The notes beneath the pieces were generated by a model, which ran no database searches, had not been told where the DNA came from, and worked only from the letters and a program-made list of their open reading frames with translations. A stretch of DNA of 64,000 nucleotides from Ralstonia pickettii (GTDB lineage: Bacteria > Pseudomonadota > Gammaproteobacteria > Burkholderiales > Burkholderiaceae), in contig NZ_JFZG01000038.1 in the NCBI RefSeq assembly GCF_000607165.1, positions 1 to 64,000 of the forward strand, written 5' to 3'. Each line of letters starts with the position of its first letter. Position 1 is the first letter of the stretch. Both the position numbers and the translations under genes were made by a program. Shown in pieces: positions 58,377-64,000 of the stretch.

Positions 58377-58892
58377 ATGAGCACCGATGGTATTGGGCAC
58401 GATCTAGGGAAGATGAACGCCCAGGCATTGACCGCTGAGATGGGGCGGATAGAAAAGCTCATCTCGATCAAGACGAACCAATGGACGCCGCCTCTGACGC
58501 CAGATCAGCGCACCAATGCAGTTGAACTCACAGAGGCGGCAATGGGGTTGCGTCACCAGATGGCGACTGGCCATCTGGCGAAAGAGCTGAATCGGACGCT
58601 TGAGCCGCATCAGATGGCAGCCATGAGCCTGGCGCGCTCGATCGCCAACTACGATGCATCTGGCACACCGAATCCTTTCCAGAACGAGCAGCTACGACGG
58701 GCGTACGCGAGCGAGCAAGCATTTGCGGCAAATGTGCGTGCCCAAGATGCGAAGGCAAAGCCTGCCAACTCGGCTGACGTGCTGAGCCAGGCGAAGGCGC
58801 TCCCGCCGATGTACTCCATCAAGCCGCAGCAGATGGCTGGCGCAGCCGCGCAGCAGCAGAAGCCGAAGGCAAAGCGGGGCATGTCCCGCTGA
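58377..58892 (+). CDS. Hypothetical 171-aa protein with KRGMSR tail
   Basis: Start MSTDGIGHDLGKMNAQALTA after GGGAGG. Helical, soluble, Gln/Ala-rich towards the C-terminus, ending KAKRGMSR like the gene before it; the rest of the two sequences is unrelated. Followed by a strong terminator. Confidence 0.65.
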   Translation: MSTDGIGHDLGKMNAQALTAEMGRIEKLISIKTNQWTPPLTPDQRTNAVELTEAAMGLRHQMATGHLAKELNRTLEPHQMAAMSLARSIANYDASGTPNPFQNEQLRRAYASEQAFAANVRAQDAKAKPANSADVLSQAKALPPMYSIKPQQMAGAAAQQQKPKAKRGMSR

Positions 58893-58941
58893 TCTATGTG
58901 ACGGGGTAGGGCGGCTGCACATTTGTGAACGATGGGGCGCG

Positions 58942-58973
58942 AGCTGTGGTCATTCTGGCCGCAGCTTTTTTTT
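58942..58973 (+). terminator. Terminator of the vir operon
   Basis: AGCTGTGGTC-ATTCT-GGCCGCAGCT stem followed by eight T. Confidence 0.88.
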
Positions 58974-58983
58974 GTCCTTGCAC

Positions 58984-59011
58984 TTGACACCGTTTATATA
59001 AACGGTAGACT
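58984..59011 (+). promoter_or_regulatory. Promoter with 18-bp palindromic operator (copy 4)
   Basis: TTGACA (58984-58989), 16-bp spacer, TAGACT (59006-59011); palindrome ACCGTTTATATAAACGGT at 58989-59006. Only plus-strand copy. Confidence 0.87.
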
Positions 59012-59059
59012 TTGAACATGCGATGCGACATGGCATCGAGACAAGAAAACGAGGGGTCG

Positions 59060-59383
59060 ATGAAGAAGTTGATTGCGGCGATTTTGCTGGCCTGTGCGAC
59101 GACAGCGAACGCGCAAGGTGCACTCTTGGTGGTAGGGCCGCCCCGATGTGTGGCGGGAAATCCTGCGGCACCGCGATTCATCGTTTCCGGGATCATGCGC
59201 CTGTTCAACGCGCCACCGGGCGAAGCGACCTTTCGAGTCGTTCACAACGTGGTAACTGCGGCGAATGCCGACGCTGCGATTGTCGCGTTCACACGCAACG
59301 TGGCGGAGAAGTATCCGGCATATGCGTTGGTCGACACGATTGTCGATCCAATTCCTGTGGTGTGCCGGCCCACGGAAATCTAG
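59060..59383 (+). CDS. Secreted hypothetical protein, 107 aa
   Basis: Signal peptide MKKLIAAILLACATTANAQ, GAGGGG upstream. Small periplasmic protein with two Cys. First gene after the operator-promoter at 58984, so it joins the other exported proteins of that regulon. Function unknown. Confidence 0.65.
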   Translation: MKKLIAAILLACATTANAQGALLVVGPPRCVAGNPAAPRFIVSGIMRLFNAPPGEATFRVVHNVVTAANADAAIVAFTRNVAEKYPAYALVDTIVDPIPVVCRPTEI

Positions 59384-59401
59384 TCCGCTAGGGAATGAGC
59401 A

Positions 59402-59737
59402 ATGGAAACGGTTGAGCTGGGTGCAGGCATGACGTTCGAGGCGATTGCCGACTACAGGCTGATTTGGAGCATGCCGGCCGGGACGCCACTTTGCGCGCAC
59501 CGCGATTTGCGCTTGCCTAGCGAGGGCGCTGCGCCATCTGCTGTGGGAGGTGCGCTCTGCGGGGTGGCTGGCACTCGTGCCGGCGATACGCCGACCTTCA
59601 AGAAGGGGCGCACGTATGAGGTGGAGACCATGCATCCAATCTTCTATCCGCCATACGTGTGTGTTCGAGATGACAGCGGGCAGCTACAACGGCTCGTGGC
59701 CGCCCATATTCGATATTTTTTTGGCAAGCCTCAGTGA
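59402..59737 (+). CDS. Hypothetical 111-aa protein
   Basis: Soluble, strand-rich, with Cys residues at CAHRDL, CGVAG and VCVRDD. ATG 19 bp after the previous gene. Function unknown. Confidence 0.6.
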   Translation: METVELGAGMTFEAIADYRLIWSMPAGTPLCAHRDLRLPSEGAAPSAVGGALCGVAGTRAGDTPTFKKGRTYEVETMHPIFYPPYVCVRDDSGQLQRLVAAHIRYFFGKPQ

Positions 59738-59759
59738 GCCTGGCGAGTAGGAGTGCGAG

Positions 59760-59963
59760 ATGACGGCAGATCAGATGGTGCAGGCTATCAAGTCGCATCG
59801 CGGGAAAATTAAAGTGCGTGCGGACTTTGCGGGAACGGCCGTTTTTCTGCACGTACCGAAGCCGGAGCTTATCAGCCATTTCGAAACCCGAGGGTGCGAA
59901 GAAACGGGGGTCGATTTGATTGTGACGGGGAAGGGGCGCGCGATTATCGACACCTGGGCGTGA
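59760..59963 (+). CDS. Hypothetical 67-aa protein
   Basis: Small basic alpha/beta protein starting MTADQMVQAIKSHRGKIKVR. 9 bp before the next gene. Function unknown. Confidence 0.55.
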   Translation: MTADQMVQAIKSHRGKIKVRADFAGTAVFLHVPKPELISHFETRGCEETGVDLIVTGKGRAIIDTWA

Positions 59964-59971
59964 GGCAAAAC

Positions 59972-60319
59972 ATGTCACTCAGACCGAGCTTAGCCAGGGA
60001 AGCTGTTGCGCTACGGCCGTACCGCGTTTTCCAACGAGGGAATAAAGAGGTTTCAAGAACCTACGAGGGCACGACGTTCCCGGCCGGACCCTACCAAGGC
60101 TGCGAGCTGGTGTTGCGGAGGTGCGCAGCTTTTGGGGGCATGGTTGGCGACAGTGAGCGCGAATACGCTGTGGTGGACGTGCTGGATGCTGCTGGTGATA
60201 TCGTTCAGGAGTACCGCGTGAACGGTCATGGGTTCCGCTATCTGCGTCGCGTCCTTCGCTTCAAGGTGGAGACAGACGAGACAAGGGAATTGCCACCGCT
60301 ACACCTAACCCCCAAATGA
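59972..60319 (+). CDS. Hypothetical 115-aa protein
   Basis: MSLRPSLAREAVALRPYRVF, GAGGC upstream. Basic, strand-rich with several Arg clusters; may bind nucleic acid. Function unknown. Confidence 0.55.
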   Translation: MSLRPSLAREAVALRPYRVFQRGNKEVSRTYEGTTFPAGPYQGCELVLRRCAAFGGMVGDSEREYAVVDVLDAAGDIVQEYRVNGHGFRYLRRVLRFKVETDETRELPPLHLTPK

Positions 60320-60335
60320 TCCAGTGGATAGTTTG

Positions 60336-60563
60336 ATGACTGACAAGAAAGACCCGTACGACACGACCAGCTCCCGCCGACAAGCGGCGCACCTTGAGCG
60401 CCTGGCAGCGACAAAGGGCAAGCGCAAGGTTCTTGACCTTGATGGTGACGACGTTGCCAAGCTCAATACGCTGCGTGACGGTGGATATGGAAAGGACGAT
60501 AGCGCAGTGCTTCGGCGCGCGCTGGCCGACGCATATAGCAAGTTCAGGAAGAAGAAGAGTTGA
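60336..60563 (+). CDS. Ribbon-helix-helix-like protein, 75 aa
   Basis: The first third is basic and disordered; KVLDLDGDDVAKLNTLRDGGYGKDDSAVLRRALADA fits a ribbon-helix-helix fold. Could regulate local genes. Its start overlaps a GTG at 60324; ATG at 60336 is preferred. Confidence 0.6.
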   Translation: MTDKKDPYDTTSSRRQAAHLERLAATKGKRKVLDLDGDDVAKLNTLRDGGYGKDDSAVLRRALADAYSKFRKKKS

Positions 60564-60580
60564 CCCTATCTCTGGCGAGC

Positions 60581-60784
60581 ATGCACATGGAACGATACCA
60601 AGACGCAAATGACCCTTTGAATGGTCCCGATTTCCTTAGTGGTTTCATGTGCTTGGAAGAGTGCGGCAGGCCAGCAGGCACCTACTGGAGCCCGTTTTGG
60701 TGTCAAGCATGCAACGCCAAACGACTCGGGGCGATGCGTACCAATGGCATAGATTCAGGTGATGCGCCCGCTGTGGCGCGTTGA
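60581..60784 (+). CDS. Cys-rich hypothetical protein, 67 aa
   Basis: MHMERYQDANDPLNGPDFLS; two Cys pairs (MCLEEC and WCQAC) suggest a zinc finger. A TTG start at 60560 that overlaps the previous stop is possible. Function unknown. Confidence 0.5.
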   Translation: MHMERYQDANDPLNGPDFLSGFMCLEECGRPAGTYWSPFWCQACNAKRLGAMRTNGIDSGDAPAVAR

Positions 60785-60832
60785 CTACTGATAGAGCTAG
60801 CGTAGGACGATTCGTCATCCATTTCTGTTGTG

Positions 60833-60863
60833 GGCGGTGGTGTTGGCCATCGCCATTTTTTTT
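60833..60863 (+). terminator. Intrinsic terminator
   Basis: GGCGGTGG-TGTTGG-CCATCGCC stem followed by A and eight T; ends the small-gene unit that starts at 59060. Confidence 0.82.
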
Positions 60864-60930
60864 GCCTGCGTGTATCTCTTATCGTCTATCGTGAATTCTG
60901 TGCGATTGATAAATAATATCTCTCTATGTA

Positions 60931-60959
60931 TAGACATAACGAGATACGGAGTGTATATT
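60931..60959 (+). promoter_or_regulatory. Leading-region-type promoter P7
   Basis: TAGACATAACGAGATAC contains -35 TAGACA (60931-60936), 17-bp spacer, TATATT (60954-60959). One base differs from the P1-P6 box. Outside the leading region. Confidence 0.82.
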
Positions 60960-60996
60960 TGAACCATGTTCACGAGGATGTGAGTGCGGGCGAAAA

Positions 60997-61401
60997 ATGC
61001 AAGGCGATCTCTTCCCTAAAGAATTTCGGCAGTCGGTCGAAACCACGTTGTGTGTTGGCGAAAGCCGTGCGAAGCAGATTGCTGACCGAGTGTTGGTCCC
61101 TGTATCCGAGGCGCTATCGCGAGAATGTGCTTTCAAGGTTCCGGTGGCTCTGTCTAGCGCTGCTTGGGAAGAGTGTGTTGAGTGGGCGGAAGCCACCACG
61201 CAAGAGGCGCTTTGGGGCGTTCTGTTTGCTGCGCTCGGCGCAATTCGAGGTATGGACCGTAAGACCGACAGCGCGGACTTTGAAGTGCAACGGGTCGCGT
61301 CTGCGGAGGCGTCGGCGTCGCCGGTCAGGTTGAAGGTGATTGTTGGGCCTGGGGATAAACGGGAGCCCGTTCTGACGATCTACCTGGCCGACGAAGTTTA
61401 A
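60997..61401 (+). CDS. Hypothetical 134-aa protein
   Basis: MQGDLFPKEFRQSVETTLCV; alpha/beta, no signal or membrane segment. First gene behind P7 and upstream of the PLD nuclease. Weak ribosome-binding site. Function unknown. Confidence 0.6.
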   Translation: MQGDLFPKEFRQSVETTLCVGESRAKQIADRVLVPVSEALSRECAFKVPVALSSAAWEECVEWAEATTQEALWGVLFAALGAIRGMDRKTDSADFEVQRVASAEASASPVRLKVIVGPGDKREPVLTIYLADEV

Positions 61402-61420
61402 GTTTTTTTTCGGAGAAGAA

Positions 61421-62023
61421 ATGTCTATTGCTCGGGTCACTGTTTCTGTTGTGCTGGCGCTCGCTGCGGGGGCCGCAGGAGCGGAAGGCGCTATGCGCGG
61501 CGCAATCACCGATGTGCTGCGCGGGGCGACAAGTCCTGTTCCGCAGGGCCAGCAGGTCGAAGTGGGGTTTTCTCCCGAGGGCTCGGCTGTTCAACTTGTG
61601 TTGAAGGCTATCGGCAGTGCCAGAAAATCGATCCACGTGATGGCCTATGTCATGTCCAGCCCTGAGATTGCATCTGCTTTGGCGCGGGCTTCCAGGGGCG
61701 GCATCGAGGTATACGTTCAGCTCGACTACAAGGAGAACATCGAGGAAGACGATCGCGGATTCATCCGCAATCGTCTCGATGAGCTGTCCCGGTCTGGTGC
61801 GGTTCTTTGCACGATCAGCGCTTTCCCTGCCATGCATGAGAAGACGATGGTGATCGATGGACGGCACGTTCAGCTCGGCTCTTTCAACTACAGCACCCAA
61901 GCCGCACGAAAGAACTCAGAAACCGCTCTGGTTCTGTGGAATGCCCCGGCAGTGGCTCAGCAGTACGAGGCACATTTCCGTGAGCGAATCTCATACTGCA
62001 CTGCCTATCGCGCAGGCCACTGA
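61421..62023 (+). CDS. Secreted PLD-family (Nuc/EndA-like) nuclease
   Basis: 200 residues with an N-terminal signal peptide (about 1-22) and one PLD motif: His139-Glu-Lys141...Asp146 (HEKTMVID) followed by GSFNYSTQAARKNSE. Plasmid Nuc proteins of this size dimerise to make one active site and degrade DNA in the periplasm. It could clear foreign DNA or process DNA at the envelope. Confidence 0.93.
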   Translation: MSIARVTVSVVLALAAGAAGAEGAMRGAITDVLRGATSPVPQGQQVEVGFSPEGSAVQLVLKAIGSARKSIHVMAYVMSSPEIASALARASRGGIEVYVQLDYKENIEEDDRGFIRNRLDELSRSGAVLCTISAFPAMHEKTMVIDGRHVQLGSFNYSTQAARKNSETALVLWNAPAVAQQYEAHFRERISYCTAYRAGH

Positions 62024-62038
62024 GCAGCGGGGATAACG

Positions 62039-62437
62039 ATGAAAGACGATCGCTGCCAGCATCTGGCGAACGAGCTGACGCTTCGGGTAATACAGGCGCT
62101 CTCAATGCTTGGAGAGGCTGCGATGCTGGTGCCAAGCCCGATGGGCGCGGCTTGTCTGAGCGCGTGTTCTGTGCGGTCTGCACACGCATCGAGCTATGCG
62201 CTCGAAAGGACAGCCACCGAGTTTCAGGTATCCGGTCTGATTGATGACGTGAATTTTGTTCTCAGCATCGATCGTCAGGCCCTGGCAATTGCATCAAGTC
62301 GTGACGCCCTCGCAGACGCCGCCTTGATGCAGCTCCGCTCCGACCTAGAACGGTTTCGGGACGAAGCCAAGTGGCTCAGTTCCATGGGGAACGGACAGTC
62401 TAAAGGAGAGAGTTATGCGCACGTTGGTCGATCGTGA
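62039..62437 (+). CDS. Hypothetical 132-aa protein
   Basis: Helical, soluble, MKDDRCQHLANELTLRVIQA; GGGGATAA upstream. Possible coiled-coil region. Overlaps the next small gene by 23 bp. Function unknown. Confidence 0.6.
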   Translation: MKDDRCQHLANELTLRVIQALSMLGEAAMLVPSPMGAACLSACSVRSAHASSYALERTATEFQVSGLIDDVNFVLSIDRQALAIASSRDALADAALMQLRSDLERFRDEAKWLSSMGNGQSKGESYAHVGRS

Positions 62438-62597
62438 GCCGTGGTGGGCGCAGCCGCCCAAGAAGGGGCAGGACGAGTTGGAATGCACGTGGGGATGGCT
62501 CGAAACGTACTCGGATGGAAGCTTTGTGTTCGATGCGTCGACCAGGCCGAGTGACGAGGAAATTAGGAACCGGCGCGGGTGCCGGCTGTACGAATAG
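62415..62597 (+). CDS. Hypothetical 60-aa protein
   Basis: MRTLVDREPWWAQPPKKGQD; AAAGGAGAG upstream, Trp-rich. Function unknown. Confidence 0.55.
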   Translation: MRTLVDREPWWAQPPKKGQDELECTWGWLETYSDGSFVFDASTRPSDEEIRNRRGCRLYE

Positions 62598-62625
62598 TCC
62601 GAGCAATGCAAGCAAGGGAGCTGCA

Positions 62626-62859
62626 ATGCAATCATTGAAGAGGGTGGTGGCTCGACTGTTCGAAGTGCTGATTGGCCACGAGCGCGCGACAACGGACGAA
62701 CGCGCGGCTGCCTTGAGTGAGGAACGTATTTGGTTCGCAGTGCAGCGTGCCCGCGAGGCGGTAGACCGGAAGGGCGGGGCGCGTGCCAGCCGTCGTTTCG
62801 TTTTCTCAGATGACAGCGACACTGAGGCTGTTGGCGGGATCAACCGCCATGAAGGATGA
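62626..62859 (+). CDS. Hypothetical 77-aa protein
   Basis: MQSLKRVVARLFEVLIGHER, AAGGGAG upstream; amphipathic N-terminal helix, charged body. Function unknown. Confidence 0.5.
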   Translation: MQSLKRVVARLFEVLIGHERATTDERAAALSEERIWFAVQRAREAVDRKGGARASRRFVFSDDSDTEAVGGINRHEG

Positions 62860-62889
62860 TTTGATTTTTGCGATTACTACGGGGGGTTT

Positions 62890-63510
62890 ATGAAAAATTT
62901 GTCTTCTCTCAGCAAGTTCACGATTGGGGCTGTGGCCGTTGCCGCAGCCACGGTTCTCGGCTTTACGTTTGGAGCCGACCGGGTGTTGTCCAAGCCCAAG
63001 CTGGAGGCTGATCCTGTGCTTGATGCTCAGTTGGGAGCACAACAAGTTTCGCTCCCGAAGGGAGTGGTGAGCCTGATGTGTGCGCCTTCCCTCAAAGAAG
63101 CCGTGAAGCAAGTTGTCGGGAAACAGCCAGACAACCTGCCCAACGGTTTCACTTGCACGGTGATGTTGGCGGGGCAAAAGCTGGCGATGCCATGGGCAAC
63201 GTACGCTGGCGAGGGGCAAACCATGGACGGCGCGAGTGCCATGCCGTTTCTTCGCGCGGCCTGGGCAGGGCTCGCATTCTCCGCCAGCCGTAGCGAAAGC
63301 GGTGCACTCAAGGTGCTGGCACGTGTTGACGACAAGAGCACGGTCAGCACACAAGAGGCAGCGACTGCGATCAAGTATGTGCTGACGAAGCTTGGGGCCG
63401 AGCCGATGGCGAATACGGATGCCGTACTGGGTGCGGCCGGCGAGTCTGAGGCAACGAGGGCATGGGAGGCGCAGCGGCGGGCGAATGCTGCAAGCTGGTC
63501 AAAGCAGTAA
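62890..63510 (+). CDS. Membrane-anchored hypothetical protein, 206 aa
   Basis: An N-terminal hydrophobic segment (about 11-27), with no signal-peptidase site, anchors a periplasmic part containing one Cys pair (LMCAPS and FTCTVM) and a conserved-looking MPWATYAGEGQ. GGGGGG upstream. Function unknown. Confidence 0.6.
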   Translation: MKNLSSLSKFTIGAVAVAAATVLGFTFGADRVLSKPKLEADPVLDAQLGAQQVSLPKGVVSLMCAPSLKEAVKQVVGKQPDNLPNGFTCTVMLAGQKLAMPWATYAGEGQTMDGASAMPFLRAAWAGLAFSASRSESGALKVLARVDDKSTVSTQEAATAIKYVLTKLGAEPMANTDAVLGAAGESEATRAWEAQRRANAASWSKQ

Positions 63511-63764
63511 GAGCTAGTCGGGATGGCGCGTTGCCACGCGCCTTGCGGGGGCTGTCAACGGCCCGTCGTTTTTTGATGCCGCTGCGGGCTCGGAGTAGAA
63601 CTAAGGCATCCTCTTACATGTGTCTGATGAATCACATAATCTGTATTATGTTAACTATGAGTCACATTCTTGCGGCCCTGGCCCTGGCCGTGGCCCCTGT
63701 CCTGGCATTTTCCCTGTTGGCTCACGCGCACTGACGCGTGCTTACCGCGCTTTCGAATCCGCCT
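63511..63764. other. No supported gene
   Basis: Short stretch before the last gene. A 25-residue signal-like peptide (63657-63734) and an overlapping frame are possible but lack support. Confidence 0.4.
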
Positions 63765-64000
63765 ATGTCGCACACCCACGCCCAACTATGCGCCCTGGCC
63801 GTGAAGTGGCTGAAGCGCTCAGATAGTCAGAAAGGCCCCGGTTGCCTCGTGGCAGTGAGCGAATGCACGCCGTTCGACAACGGTGAAATTCCGGACGCCT
63901 TGGGCTTCAGAAACGTCTCCTGGGAAGACAGCTCGGTATTGGTGGAGGCAAAGACCTCTCGATCCGATTTCCTTGCAGACGCACGCAAGCCTCACCGCAT
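63765..64000 (+). CDS. Nuclease-like hypothetical protein, 3' end missing
   Basis: 78 residues visible from MSHTHAQLCALAVKWLKRSD. SVLVEAKTSRSDFLADARKP carries an E-x-K in a PD-(D/E)xK-like pattern found in small phage/plasmid proteins of unknown role. No strong ribosome-binding site; the gene runs out of the window. Confidence 0.5.
   Translation, partial: MSHTHAQLCALAVKWLKRSDSQKGPGCLVAVSECTPFDNGEIPDALGFRNVSWEDSSVLVEAKTSRSDFLADARKPHR

Noticed and set aside
63620-63826. 68-aa open frame near the right end
   Set aside because: Overlaps the nuclease-like gene in another frame and has Gly/Pro/Arg shadow composition.

Overview
The window is part of a large, GC-rich, self-transmissible plasmid. 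Protein relationships (conjugative pil cluster, VirB/Trw transfer genes, KorA-type regulator, StbABC-like operon) suggest a Burkholderiales or related betaproteobacterial host; this is inference from gene content, not a database match. No rRNA, tRNA, CRISPR array or complete insertion sequence was seen. Both ends cut genes: a KfrA/TnpT-like coiled-coil gene on the left and a nuclease-like gene on the right.

Layout. (1) 0-10.9 kb: mostly minus-strand small genes, with a degenerate tyrosine recombinase, a Lar-type anti-restriction protein, an SOS-controlled gene pair ending in an SRAP (HMCES/YedK) protein, a DnaG-like primase and a run of small secreted, membrane and zinc-finger proteins. (2) 11.0-11.3 kb: an iteron origin with two DnaA boxes; its initiator gene is not in the window. 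(3) 11.9-14.5 kb: a SprT-like protein with a destroyed active site, two membrane proteins, a KorA-like protein with two tandem KorA domains, and an H-NS-like protein. (4) 14.6-28.9 kb: a type IVB (thin) pilus cluster, pilL-pilN-pilO-pilP-pilQ-pilR-pilS-pilV plus a divergent pilT-like transglycosylase, then a lipoprotein and a second TcpQ-like protein. (5) 29.1-37.1 kb: short plus-strand transcription units, most of unknown function, each starting with the same promoter box and most ending in a terminator. (6) 37.1-40.0 kb: repeat-rich DNA, a StbCBA-like operon and a candidate oriT. (7) 40.1-45.4 kb: TrwA-, TrwB- and TrwC-like genes. (8) 45.7-58.9 kb: a full VirB1-VirB11 type IV secretion operon with TrbM-like and EexN-like proteins and two trailing proteins with the same C-terminal tail. 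(9) 59-64 kb: small hypothetical genes and a secreted PLD-family nuclease.

How it fits together. The candidate nic site near 39,945 lies on the minus strand, so the minus strand would enter the recipient first towards lower coordinates, through the stb operon and then 37-29 kb. The genes at 29.7-37.0 kb are on the plus strand, so the entering strand is their template, as in known leading regions. They share a promoter box (GATAGACAAAACGAGATAC plus a -10), and two units are preceded by a 269-bp repeat that can fold into a branched structure. This makes 29-37 kb a candidate leading-region establishment or anti-defence island. A second regulon is marked by four copies of an 18-bp palindrome (ACCGTTTATATAAACGGT) placed exactly in promoter spacers; the tandem KorA-like protein is the leading candidate for its repressor. 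A third motif (TTTGGTGTAC) marks the start of the pil and vir operons.
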